A DNA stretch of 64,000 nucleotides from assembly GCF_050908995.1 (NCBI RefSeq), contig NC_135121.1:1-64000 (forward strand), in the 5' to 3' direction. Numbering within the stretch: the first letter of the stretch is position 1; every line of letters starts with the position of its first letter. Source of the DNA: Andrena cerasifolii (Eukaryota > Arthropoda > Insecta > Hymenoptera > Andrenidae). The position numbers and the translations under genes were made by a program. Below, one piece after another: positions 19,290 to 28,881 of this stretch. The notes beneath the pieces are model-generated. The model saw only the letters and a program-made list of their open reading frames with translations, searched no databases and had not been told where the DNA came from.

Positions 19290-20301
19290 GAAGCCCGTCT
19301 AGCAAGACGTCGCTCGTTTCTTCCCGCAGCTGAAGTATTACTGGTCAATCTGGGACTCGCTGGAAGTTCGGGAAGGTTTACTTTGCAGGAAATGGGAGTC
19401 CCACGATGGTGCAACGACCTCGTGGCTTTTGGTGGTGCCACGCGAAAGGGTTGCAGAGGTACTGCAGGAGTTTCATGATGCTCCAGCAGCTGGACACTTC
19501 GGAGTAAACAAGACCTTGGCGAGGATTCGCCAACAGTTCTTCTGGCCCACGTGTCGACAGGACGTTGAAGAGTGGTGCCGGCGGTGTGACACCTGTGCGG
19601 CGAAGAAGGGACCACGCCAGAGGGGAGCAGGGAACCTGAAAGTGTACAACGTGGGAGCTCCGTTCGAGAGGCTTGCCCTGGACGTTGTGGGTCCGCTCCC
19701 GAGGTCCCAAGCCGGGAACAGGTTTATGCTGGTTGTGGCAGACTATTTCACCAGATGGCCGGAGGTCATCGCGATGCCAGACCAGCGAGCTGTCACAGTG
19801 GCAAGAGCTCTTTTGCATAACGTAGTTCGTCGTCATGGTGTACCGTTAGAGATACACACGGACCAAGGAAGGAACTTCGAATCCTCCGTCTTCAAGGAAC
19901 TGCTGAAGCTGCTTGGAATCAGGAAGACACGAACAACTCCCCTGCATCCTCAATCCGATGGGCTGGTAGAACGTTTGAACAGGACATTGCTTCAATATCT
20001 CGCAATGTTTGTTTCAGAATACCAGCGGGATTGAGACGAGTGGATCCCCATGTTCCTCTTCGCTTACAGGTCAGCACGTCACGAGGCTACGCAACTGACC
20101 CCAGCGATGATCATGTATGGCCAGGAACTTCGTTTACCCCTGCAGTTATGGAGAGGATTACCTCCAGAAATAGAGGAAGACGAGGACATTGAACAGGGAT
20201 ACTCCGAATGGATCGAAGTACGAAGGACGTTTCGCAGCTTGATGAGGAATCCGCCGAACAAAAGGACTCAAGATTGGAGAAGAATCAAGAGAGAAGATTA
20301 G
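19290..20301 (+). pseudogene. Gypsy-3 integrase remnant
   Basis: Integrase zinc-binding residues (H-x-G-V...RRCDTCAAKK) and the core with LALDVVG, HTDQGRNFE and GLVERLNR, so the D-D-E residues are all present. In-frame stops at ~19302 (TAG) and 20032-20034 (TGA) again replace expected tryptophan codons. Homology resumes at DEWIPMFLFAYRSARHEAT and fades near 20300. The gene is dead, but the frame is preserved between stops. Confidence 0.85.
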
Positions 20302-21546
20302 TTTGTAGTTAATCTGGTGGACTAGGCTGCGTACGCAGTCCAGCCCCCCGCTCTCTTATTTTGTTACATGTTCTTGATACCCCACAACGAGGGACAAGGT
20401 GTCGGGGGACTGCCACCGCGGCCGGGATACGCACTCCCGAATTCCCCGAATGTGCCACAATAGCGTGGCGGTCCGCAGCGGGGGTGCGGACGTACGTGAA
20501 AGCGCCCCGTTAGCCCCCTCGAGGAGACCCCACGAGCCCCCGGGACGGCCGGGATGGAGGATCTCGTAAGGTACCCAGGACAAAGAAGGAAAAGGGTGGA
20601 CAGCAGACGGGAAATGGCATCCCCAATCAACAGGCGGACAAGCGGTGCTTGGACCGGCTGGAGGGGATGTCGCGAAGACGGGAGCGCTAACCGGACGCAC
20701 AGGACGGTCCCCTGGGACAGCACCAGAGGCCACGAAGAGGAATGGGGCCATCAGGAAGTCAAGGATTGGAGGATAGGAGAAGACCAGAAGAAAGAAAATC
20801 ACCAGGGTTGACGAGCCCGGCGGCTGAACTGGTTGCTGGGTCGCTTGCAAACTTGTGATTAGCTGCAATTCCCTGCTTGCGTGCTCGGCCATCCTTTCTG
20901 GCTACCAGCTCGTACGCCCCAACGGACTGCCTACAGAGACGCTACAGAAATACGGATATCTAACGTATTTGACGTTTCTTTAGAAGGGAAACCGGGTCAA
21001 TCGCACCAGGAGTTTCGAATGGTCCTGCCGAGGATCCAGAGGAGCGACATCGAGCCGACGAGAGTATAAACACTGCCGACACCGATAAACGGGGGACTGT
21101 AGCTGCCCCGACACCCCCAGCTGGACCGAAGAGTCGCCGAGGGAACCGGCACAGGGAAGAAGCACCGAAGAAAGGCTGGATGAGGAGTTCAACGGAGAAA
21201 GAGACGACAAGACTTGAAGAAGATCAGAGGTCCCGACAGCTGGACGACAAGAATTTCCCCGCCCGTCTCTACTAGAAGATGCGCCATCGAAGAAGACGAA
21301 ACTCGTTCAAGAAAGAAGGACACAAGTACGAAGACGCAAGTGGAGGTTAGGGACGCGACGGACTTCCGGAGGTCCACGTACCCACGCCTTGCCCAGGGTT
21401 TTTGGAGTGGTTTTCCCCTCGGCGTGAAGGCGACGGTCGGAAGAGGCCACACAGCATCCATCCCACTCTTCCAGACCAGGGTACGGCTGCAGGAGACAAC
21501 GAGGCTGCAGCGGTCGGGACGACCGCTTCTCCAGAGGGGGGAGCAG
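20302..21546 (+). other. Unassigned 3' region of Gypsy-3
   Basis: GC-rich and purine-rich sequence between the integrase remnant and an LTR-like block. Short frames exist on both strands but none resembles a protein I know. The end (agaggggggagcag) looks like a polypurine tract just before TGTTGCG at 21547. Confidence 0.45.
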
Positions 21547-22180
21547 TGTTGCGAACACTCTATGGATAGAATCCAGGGCCTACGGGTGCTCGCGACAGAA
21601 ACAAGAAGACGAGCGAGAAGAAGGCGATCCGATCGATCGCCTGTCAAGCTGGGATTCGAGAGTCGGACGTGATAGCGAACAGACATCGAGATTGCCACAT
21701 TAACATTGTACAAGATATTTCTTGTTGTTACCGTTCGTGTTGTGTTACTTGTAACAAACCCCCAAAACTGCCCCTTTCTTTTTCGTGTCAATAAATCCAA
21801 TTAATAAGCACTTAAATACTTATATTCTTATTATATTCTTATTATTCCTACTTTTATAAGGTGTGTTTAGTATTAATATTAATATTAGCTCAGAGTATCG
21901 CGAGACGCGAGTGCGATGAAAGAGAGAATCGAGTGATGAAGAGTGGGAGAATCGAACGCATGCGCGATCCTCAGTCGATCGGCGGATCGGCGAGAGTAAG
22001 GATCGAGAGCAGAGAAATATGCATAGCGATGAGGGGGAGAACCGACCGTTCCACGCGCGCCTGCGCACTAACCAGTCGATTTGTAGACTGGCTGGAGAAC
22101 AGATCGAACGAGTCGAGAATGATTGACGCGTTATAGTCGAACTCCATTCCTATTGGTGCGCTCCCAAGATACAGAATACG

Positions 22181-22213
22181 TATAAATACGGGCACGATAG
22201 CCCAGAGAAATTC
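22181..22213 (+). promoter_or_regulatory. TATA box and initiator of the Gypsy-3 LTR
   Basis: TATAAATA at 22181-22188 is followed ~30 nt later by attcattcc, close to the insect initiator. It supports reading 21547-23046 as a plus-strand LTR. Confidence 0.5.
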
Positions 22214-22638
22214 ATTCCATTCTATTCGATTCATTCGATGCCAGTCGAGAATTCTATTTCAAGCATTCAATTATTCAACGCAAAAGGATTATTTAAAGCT
22301 TATAGCTGATCCCAACATAAATTAATGCTCCAACTTTGGAAGCCGCTTTGTAGGCCCCTCGGTTCTGTCGAGCGTCCCAACCAAAGCCATAGTCGTTAAG
22401 TTTGACGAGACGTTCAGGCCGTGGAAGCCGCCTTGTAGGCCCCTTAGTTTGTTGAAGCAAAGTTATTAATTCTTATTCTCAGATTAGTACATTACTCCTG
22501 AGCAACGTGGGACTGAGATCATTCCAGGTGGCAAAACCTGCCCCTGATGAAACGGAGAACAATTTAAAACGGATCTCAACTTAACATATTCATTTCCTAA
22601 ATCCTAAACTAATACATAAATCTATTATCCTTCTACAT

Positions 22639-22796
22639 TGACCGAGAGTCACTATCCATAAACCAATTCATTCTATCGACTAAGACGTCATTATTAGTCA
22701 TATTAAATTGATCGATCAAACGAGCGTTCTTTTGTACCGACCGAGAGTCGCAACCCAAGACGATTAACTTTATTTCTTTGTACCGACCGAGAGTCG
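22639..22796 (+). repeat. Three small hairpins with fixed CGAGA loop
   Basis: TGAC-CGAGA-GTCA at 22639 and CGAC-CGAGA-GTCG at 22738 and 22784. The first stem base pair changes from T-A to C-G while the loop stays the same. All lie between the TATA box and the AATAAA, so in the predicted transcript. Confidence 0.55.
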
Positions 22797-23101
22797 CAAC
22801 CTATTTAATTATTCTAATTCCTTTAAAATTATAAAACGTTAATTTATGTTTGTTTGTATGATTTAGAAGTGTTTTCCTGAATAAACACTATTAAGTTAAA
22901 TTCTTGTTCTTGAATTTTAATTCTTTATCGCACGCCACTCGAACCAATCCCGAAATCCTGTAAGAAGCGTTACGTCACGCTCGAAACCGTTACATACTGT
23001 TGTATTATTCTATTAAACCCTTATTATGCCGGGTTCGAAACGTAACAATATCTTACATAATTTTAATTAGATTAAGTTTGTGCAGGATTGCATCTGCACT
23101 C

Positions 23102-23113
23102 GGGGGGGGGGGA
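23102..23113 (+). other. G-run, polypurine tract candidate of element X
   Basis: A run of G followed by gagtg lies just before the right LTR of element X at 23117, where a polypurine tract is expected. Confidence 0.5.
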
Positions 23114-23116
23114 GTG

Positions 23117-23498
23117 TGTAGGGAGCCGTACCCTCTCCACAGGGGACTGTCCTTGGAGTGGGGGACGGACTGCGCGCTGGCACGCGTTGCGTTGCCATGC
23201 GATGATCACTGCCTACCAGAATGTCTTTGCAAGAGGAGTTTACGTCCTCAGATTTCACCATTGGCGACCGCCGTTGGCGATTAACGTTTCGTGTACGTTT
23301 TGTACTGTACATGTTGGTTCAAACCTCGTTGAGGTTGCGGCTTGATAGCCTCGGCAGTCTATGTCTACAATTAAAGTATATATTAACCTCACGATTAGCA
23401 TCTTTATCTATCCTAACCAAGTTTGAATATCCAAATATATAATCGGCGCTGAAGGCAATAACGGGGGTCCATGGTATCACCGTACCTCGATCCCTACA
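23117..23498 (+). repeat. 3' LTR of element X
   Basis: 382 bp, nearly identical to 17719-18100. Followed by GTCC, the target duplication. Confidence 0.9.
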
Positions 23499-23609
23499 GT
23501 CCTCCCGAGTAGACGCCATCTTGTATCTACTACCTCAACTAAATTTGTCACGTGACTTGCTCTGTATTATCGCCAATATGGCGGAACTCTGATTTGGGAA
23601 TGCAGTCAT

Positions 23610-23919
23610 GATTTTTCGTTTTTCGTTCTTATGTGAGCAGATTTTGGCCTGGGAGAGGTCTCATTAGAAAGAAGAAGATTCAATGCGGAGCGCTCTGCTC
23701 ATCGTTTGAGTCACAAAACTTTTTTAGTGACCTAAAAATGCTTGGATTCTGTGGGTATATTTTGTAGACTTTTGCTTTAGTTTGGACACTGATATTATTA
23801 CATATCAACACAATCTCGTTGAACCATGAGCAGAGCGCTCCGCATTGAACCTTCCTCTTTCGAATGAAACCTCGCCCAGCCCAATATCTGCTCATATAAG
23901 GACGAAAAACGAAAAATCC
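23610..23919. repeat. Inverted repeat with ~95-bp arms
   Basis: Arm 23610-23704 is the reverse complement of 23826-23919 with about 10-15 percent mismatch, separated by a 121-bp spacer. It may be a MITE that inserted at the 3' end of the first Polinton gene. No clear target duplication was seen. Confidence 0.7.
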
Positions 23920-24466
23920 CGAACCCATGTTTCGGGTCAGATTGTGTCGGTATACAGCGCGCTGCATTACCCGTGTCTACCCTCTTAAATACATTTTGCA
24001 TGGCACACTGCTTTGCGTGTCTACCACATCGCAGAGTATTAACTAAATTTAGCTTATTTAGAGATTTGTTGTCCTCGTAGTCAATGTCCAGCGTCTCGAT
24101 GATCACGTCCGCTCTCGTATTTTCATCGAGGAAATCCACGAGCCAATCGCGATTCTGCAGCCCTTTAACGTATACGACATGGGATGTGTCATCTTCCTCG
24201 TCGATCGCATCGGCTACAGCTTTCATAATTAGCTGTTTAGCCATACTGTACGGAACGTCTCCATCTTCCCAACGTAGTCCATGATGTTTTGCCACCAACC
24301 ACCGGATGCTCGATTTGTCAGATTTTGTAGGAAGATATTGCGGCATCGAACTCCCAAAAATATAGTGCGAGAGAATTGTTCCCTTTCGTAGGACAGCCAC
24401 TTCCTTCGCGACAAATCTTCCATCGACGATGAATCCTTGCAGGTCAACGAATGTTGGTACGACCAT
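23798..24466 (-). CDS. Conserved Polinton-associated protein, C-terminus altered
   Basis: A 222-residue frame. Residues 1 to ~155 (starting MVVPTF and passing through a D-L-Q-G-F-I-V segment) resemble a protein often seen near insect Polinton capsid genes; its function is unknown to me. From about residue 160 the frame enters the inverted repeat at 23610-23919, so the tail is probably derived from that insertion and not native. It lies ~140 bp downstream of the major capsid gene on the same strand. Confidence 0.55.
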   Translation of the reverse strand: MVVPTFVDLQGFIVDGRFVAKEVAVLRKGTILSHYIFGSSMPQYLPTKSDKSSIRWLVAKHHGLRWEDGDVPYSMAKQLIMKAVADAIDEEDDTSHVVYVKGLQNRDWLVDFLDENTRADVIIETLDIDYEDNKSLNKLNLVNTLRCGRHAKQCAMQNVFKRVDTGNAARCIPTQSDPKHGFGIFRFSSLYEQILGWARFHSKEEGSMRSALLMVQRDCVDM

Positions 24467-24604
24467 TATCGATACAATACAGAGGTCCGTTCGCTTCCAA
24501 AACAGACTGGAGAATGCGGTCTTTCTCGTAAAGCATCTCGATTTTCACGATGAAATTTTGGTATGATTTTGGCACAGGAGAGGACAGGCAAGTAGCGTGG
24601 CAAT

Positions 24605-25939
24605 TTAATTGATTTTGCGTACCACGTTTGTCAGTGGATTGTATTCAACCACCCGATCGTGCAGAATCAGACAGTAGGCCGTAGTATTTGCAGGCACATT
24701 CTCTTTACACTCGAATTCTATGCGCACGTCCACGGTACCATTCATGATCGACTCATTTTGTCGCGAGCAATCAATCACCACGAGGGGGCCAAATTGCAAA
24801 AACTGGGCCACGGTGAATAATGCCTCATTGCAACTATGTCCGTAATACGATTTACGAAAATGCGTATACATGTTAAATAAGATGGCGTGCCTATTCTTGT
24901 CAAAGTCCAAGTTCATGTCATCGTACGGGTAAAATTCCGAGTTGAGAAAAAGTTTCACATTGGTCAATTTGCAGTGGTCGAATGGAGTAACATCTTCAGT
25001 CGTCACATTCTTTCGAGCAGTCTGTAGAGCAAAGATAATGTATCGCGGCTTCTCCAGCTGCGCAGATGCCTTCACGGCCCACGAATGCTTGATCGTGCTC
25101 TGTAAGAAAGGATACTCGTACAGATCCCACGATTGAAAACTAATGATCAGGTTTTGTCCACTTTCCAGAGCATGTAACAGCGATAGTTTAGTAACATCAT
25201 TTAGCGTCACGTGAGGCATCCGCCATTGCACTTTAAGTAATTCAATTTCTGGTTCCAACGTCGGCGATCCTATTAGATAATTGTTATCGTTGCGCGATCG
25301 TATTAAAATCAATTCGTGACGCGCATTAATAACCATGCGTTTGTAGTCCTCGAAAAATCCCAGCAAATATTTGAATGGGAGGCAAAAATTGAAATGATTT
25401 TTCAATAAGGGTCCATCGCGTCGTTTCAAGCCCCATCCAGCATTCTCCATATTTTTGGCTTCGCCAGGTGTTAGGGATACATAGTTTTTAAGCGTGCTAG
25501 TTATTCCAACGTTTCTGTTACGATCAATCTCCACGCCATTCAGCTCGTATCGAATCTCATCGAATAAGAACGCCATGCAATTATTTCCCAACGTTACCGG
25601 TAATGCATCGTTTGGCTTATTTATCTTCAATTTCTCCTCCAGGGAGAGGAAACTTTCACACGGCAATGTGTATAAATCCTGCTGCTGTATAGGTATTCTT
25701 ATCTCATCGCTGTACCCAAACGTCGTGTTGACGTAAGGGTTGTATGTGTGAGTCTCGAGATTGACGATGCGATCATCAAACGTCGGCTTCCCTCCAATGT
25801 TTAGAATGTCAACCATTTTTTTCAACTTAAATGCGTACAATGGATCCCAATGATTTAAAAAATGCAATGTTCGCAGCAGTGAGCCTCTTCTTTTTAGCGT
25901 GATCAAAGCTGTTGCAGTTGTTGTTGTAAACAATTTCAC
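24605..25939 (-). CDS. Polinton major capsid protein, double jelly roll type
   Basis: A 444-codon frame. The likely native start is the methionine at about residue 42 (25816), where MVDILNIGG begins; the upstream residues look like read-through. The protein is beta-rich with conserved stretches such as FGYSDEIRIPIQQQDLYTLP and R-Y-E-L-N-G-V-E-I-D, typical of the hexon-like capsid proteins of insect Polintons. The final part (ECKENVPANTTAYCLILHD) is also family-like. No internal stop is seen, so it is intact or nearly so. The minor capsid gene lies just upstream. Confidence 0.75.
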   Translation of the reverse strand: MKLFTTTTATALITLKRRGSLLRTLHFLNHWDPLYAFKLKKMVDILNIGGKPTFDDRIVNLETHTYNPYVNTTFGYSDEIRIPIQQQDLYTLPCESFLSLEEKLKINKPNDALPVTLGNNCMAFLFDEIRYELNGVEIDRNRNVGITSTLKNYVSLTPGEAKNMENAGWGLKRRDGPLLKNHFNFCLPFKYLLGFFEDYKRMVINARHELILIRSRNDNNYLIGSPTLEPEIELLKVQWRMPHVTLNDVTKLSLLHALESGQNLIISFQSWDLYEYPFLQSTIKHSWAVKASAQLEKPRYIIFALQTARKNVTTEDVTPFDHCKLTNVKLFLNSEFYPYDDMNLDFDKNRHAILFNMYTHFRKSYYGHSCNEALFTVAQFLQFGPLVVIDCSRQNESIMNGTVDVRIEFECKENVPANTTAYCLILHDRVVEYNPLTNVVRKIN

Positions 25940-26002
25940 TTGGAAGAAACGGGTTTCTGGGGTCGTTCAATACAAGCATCTCTTTCGTTCGCACCGCGCG
26001 TA

Positions 26003-26770
26003 TTATTGTCGTTGTCGTCGTACGTGCAGTCTGATGGTAATCTCTTCACCTCGAAAATCAAGCAACCGTCCGCCTTGATCCACAACGCGTATCGTTAGAT
26101 CCGAAATGGCCTGTGCGGTGATTGGAAGGTAAATGATCTGCGCGGGCGATACCGATATATTATATCCTGGTGGGACTCCCGAAGAAAATTCATGTATCGT
26201 GTGTCCACGTGTCCCATTGTTGTACGCACCAGCGGTCACGCTACATTCTACGCGAATAATGTTCACGTTCATGATATTAATCGGACCGTCCGATTCATGC
26301 CACTGTTCCGGTTCTAATACGCCATTGGTCGAGAATCCCAGTACCGATCCAATGTTATTGAGCTTTGTAAAGTCTACGGCGAACCGACACTGCAGCTCGC
26401 TTTTCATGGTGTTGTTGTTGGCGCGCAATACTATAGGATACATGGTTGTCACCATCGTCATTGTTGTCATCGGTGCCACCGAGATTTTGAGGATACCGTT
26501 CGAGTAATCGCTGCTTCAAATACTTGGCAATGGCGTCTAGTTCGTAGGAACCGTAGGGAATCGTAATGTATTCATGGCTGGTATCAACGCTGCTGTTGAC
26601 ATCATAGTTTACGGCGAAGTAGAATTATTCGAGTCGATGTTCGGTATAGTGTGATAAGTTTCAAAGGTTGTTAGACCAACCTCGTAATCATCGTCGCTCA
26701 AATCTATGGGTGGAAAGTAGCTCACCGCGAGGGTGCTACTCTTGCCGGTTAGAGTGAATGTTAACGACAT
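26003..26770 (-). pseudogene. Polinton minor capsid (penton-like) protein, frameshifted
   Basis: The N-terminal part starts at the ATG at 26770 (MSLTFTLTGKS) and reads through S-Y-F-P-P-I-D-L-S-D-D-D-Y-E to a stop after ~54 codons. A shifted frame carries the middle part (about 26600-26480), and a third stretch (26479-26003) carries the conserved C-terminal half with L-E-P-E-Q-W-H-E-S-D, H-T-I-H-E-F and D-F-R-G-E-E-I-T-I-R-L. The family is the single jelly-roll penton-like protein of Polintons. The original was about 250 residues. Confidence 0.75.
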
Positions 26771-26818
26771 ATTCCAAGCTGTACGACTGGACTCGTACTA
26801 AATCAAAGTGGTGAGAAG

Positions 26819-27196
26819 TCAATCCTTAAATTTGCGGCCAATCGTTTGTAGAAAGCGTAGACATAGTTGACCACAATTGCTCTGATTGTACTCCTGATAA
26901 GGCGCGTGATTGTATTCGATTTTCACGACATCTTTATCCAGATATTGTACCAATTCCTTAGGCGGTCGAAGATTGCCAAAGCTGTCGAAGTATACAGCTC
27001 GACGCCCCCTCTTCGCATACACCACCCAATGAGTCCCCGGTCCCTCGACATTGTCCACATTTACGATACCGCTCTCGTTTCGACGTACTCCTACGGCTCG
27101 TAGCGCGTTGCGCATAAAAACACCTCTAAAGAATGGAATACGCATACGTTTTGCCAACTCCCCCAATTGCGCATCTGTAGTTACGCCCTCGGGCAT
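26819..27196 (-). CDS. Adenain-like maturation cysteine protease
   Basis: A 125-residue protein with the Ulp1/adenovirus protease signature in order: H56-W (GTHWVVYA), D71 (YFDSFG), Gln at 102-105 and the nucleophile C108 (NQSNCGQLCL). In Polintons this protease is thought to mature capsid proteins. The frame is intact and begins at the ATG at 27196. It overlaps the end of the PLA2-like frame by 71 nt. Confidence 0.85.
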   Translation of the reverse strand: MPEGVTTDAQLGELAKRMRIPFFRGVFMRNALRAVGVRRNESGIVNVDNVEGPGTHWVVYAKRGRRAVYFDSFGNLRPPKELVQYLDKDVVKIEYNHAPYQEYNQSNCGQLCLRFLQTIGRKFKD

Positions 27197-27842
27197 TTTT
27201 ATTGTCTTTTCGGCGTTTTTTTTTTCGATTCGATATTCCCTGTCCGCGCTTGTATGGTGCGAGATAAAGTCCGCGACCTTCCATTGAGCGATTATGACGT
27301 TGCAGTTCCTGCAGCTGATGTTGCGCCGCCTTATTATCGTTTACCGCCTTGGCGATCCCCACCGCTCTGCCGGCCAACGATTCTAGAACCCCTAGCAGCG
27401 GGAGAAATGGTAATATGCCACCTCGTTTTGCCACCAGAAGAATCCGCTTTTGCGATGCTTTCTTTGGAGTCCTTTTGCGGGTGTTTGTTTTCATCCCCAT
27501 TCCGATTTTCGTCTTAGCATTCATAGCTGCCCAAACAGCTGTAGCAGCACCTCTTTCACCCAGAGTCGAGTCTCGCGCAACGATGCGTTTTCGCGCTTTG
27601 TCAGCGAGAACCTTATCTGCCGCGTGCCTTGCACCGTGGTCGTTGCTACGCGAATATGCAATATCGTGTTCGCGACACGCTGCGTCCAACGGATTGATGC
27701 CTTGATCATCTCTAGCCAATCGTTTTGCCAGATGAGTTCCTGGACCGCAAAACTGATATCCCGGAATATGTAATTCGATAGGTAGCGTGTTTATCGCCCG
27801 ATTTAACAGACCACAACCTTTCTTCACTCTCTTCAGCGACAT
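27126..27842 (-). CDS. Virion protein with phospholipase A2-like domain
   Basis: Residues 27-35 (PGYQFCGPG) form the calcium-binding loop and residues 57-63 (REHDIAY) the catalytic H-D of parvovirus-type PLA2. The middle of the protein is basic, and a hydrophobic segment (I-L-P-F-L-P-L-L-G-V-L) resembles membrane-active Polinton and adenovirus minor virion proteins. The last ~30 residues are very basic and overlap the protease gene. A long A-run on the coding strand near 27220 suggests an indel shifted the original end. The expected role is membrane penetration at entry. Confidence 0.8.
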   Translation of the reverse strand: MSLKRVKKGCGLLNRAINTLPIELHIPGYQFCGPGTHLAKRLARDDQGINPLDAACREHDIAYSRSNDHGARHAADKVLADKARKRIVARDSTLGERGAATAVWAAMNAKTKIGMGMKTNTRKRTPKKASQKRILLVAKRGGILPFLPLLGVLESLAGRAVGIAKAVNDNKAAQHQLQELQRHNRSMEGRGLYLAPYKRGQGISNRKKKRRKDNKNARGRNYRCAIGGVGKTYAYSIL

Positions 27843-28036
27843 TCGCTGCAGTTTTTAATCAATGGTGCTGGACCGTCGATATGCGCTCGCTGCCAAGGGC
27901 GATTATAATGTTCCAGACACCGAAGATACTGCTGAACCTCACAATCGGCTTTTATATGCTGGGGGAGTCTGTTCCACAACTGATCGATGTGTCTGCCAAA
28001 CTCTCGCAGTAGTATAATCTTTGGTGTATATTTCAA
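27833..28036 (-). CDS. Small Polinton protein of unknown function
   Basis: About 67 codons from a TTG at 28036; the native ATG appears lost, since an in-frame stop lies shortly upstream. The sequence (FGRHIDQLWNRLPQHIK) is not low-complexity, and the frame overlaps the PLA2-like start by 10 nt. That fits an operon-like layout but gives no function. Confidence 0.45.
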   Translation of the reverse strand: MKYTPKIILLREFGRHIDQLWNRLPQHIKADCEVQQYLRCLEHYNRPWQRAHIDGPAPLIKNCSECR

Positions 28037-28125
28037 CTGCTCAGCGGTTAGGTCTCAAATATCACAATTATCCGACAGGATCAGAAGCATTTTGAATAAT
28101 GAGCTATTTTGCTTCGGCGCAGACC

Positions 28126-28159
28126 TATAAATAGGGTGCATCGCCGCTTCGACGTATCA
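28126..28159 (+). promoter_or_regulatory. TATA box upstream of the ATPase gene
   Basis: TATAAATA at 28126-28133 in the divergent intergenic region, with TCAAAA about 33 nt downstream as a possible start. The ATPase ATG is at 28188. Confidence 0.5.
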
Positions 28160-28187
28160 AAATCATTTTTCACAGTTCACAGAGAGG

Positions 28188-28881
28188 ATGCGATTCGTGC
28201 GACAATCTGTGGCGATACGCGTGGATAATTTTGACGATAGATCGCAAATGATGTCCTCGAAAACGAGACGCAGACACGGTAGCATGCTGCCAAACACTAT
28301 CCGCTGTGTTATTTGTGGTCCATCAAATTGTGGAAAGACCAACGTCCTGGTCAGCTTGTTGGAGTCCTCACGGCGTCCGCTTCGAGAACGTATACGTGTA
28401 TTCCAAGTCGTTGCAACAGCCTAAATATAAGTATTTGGAGAATTTATTGACTCCGATAGATGAAATTGGCTACTTTACATTTTCGAATAACAGTGACGTC
28501 ATCCCGCCGAGCGAATCGCTTCCGAATTCCATTTTTATCTTTGATGACGTGGCATGCGACAAGCCAGATACGATAAGGGAATACTTTGCAATGGAGCGCC
28601 ACTCGAACGTTGACTGCTTCTATCTCTGTCAGACGTATGCAAAGATTCCCAAACATCTTATACGCGACAATGCGAATCTGCTGATTCTGTTTAAGCAGGA
28701 TGGTACCAACTTGAAACATGTGTACAACGATCACGTAAACACTGATATGTCTTACGAGGATTTCTGCGCTTTATGTCGTAATTGCTGGCAACGGGAGTAT
28801 GGTTTCGTGGTAATAGATAAGGATAGCGCGATGTCCAATGAACGTTATAGAAAGGGATTTAACGAGTTTGCGGTACCGTGA
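28188..28881 (+). pseudogene. Genome-packaging ATPase (A32/FtsK-like), one frameshift
   Basis: Walker A (CGPSNCGKTN) is at ~28314-28345 in the first frame. A one-base shift near 28370 moves homology to the second frame, which carries the rest, including Walker B (SIFIFDDV) at ~28530-28555 and the downstream sensor-like region. In Polintons this ATPase is thought to pump DNA into capsids. Only one lesion separates it from an open gene. Confidence 0.8.

Larger units (their letters stand above)
21547..23046 (+). repeat. LTR-like segment, probably the 3' LTR of Gypsy-3
   Basis: It begins TGTTGCG after a purine tract and could end CGTAACA at 23046. It carries a TATA box (TATAAATA, 22181-22188) with an initiator-like TTCATTC about 30 nt downstream, and AATAAA near 22880. 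No second copy or target duplication is visible, so the ends are inferred. Two kinds of internal repeat are present: ggaagccg-ttgtaggccc twice (about 22338 and 22420) and a small hairpin three times (22639, 22738, 22784). Confidence 0.5.
17719..23498 (+). mobile_element. LTR retroelement X with 382-bp LTRs
   Basis: Two 382-bp direct repeats, TGTAGGGA...TCCCTACA, bound a 5.8-kb unit. The flanks are GTCC on both sides (17715-17718 and 23499-23502), a 4-bp target duplication. A primer-binding-site candidate follows the left LTR, and a G-run precedes the right one. The interior has no intact gene: it holds a decayed gypsy RNase H-integrase and an LTR-like block with its own promoter. Either these belong to a second element nested in a non-autonomous X, or X is a gutted gypsy that received a later LTR insertion. 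Confidence 0.8.

Noticed and set aside
20356..20892. 178-codon minus-strand frame
   Set aside because: Pro/Ser-rich in a GC-rich stretch, no domain recognised, antisense to the gypsy remnant. Not supported as a gene.
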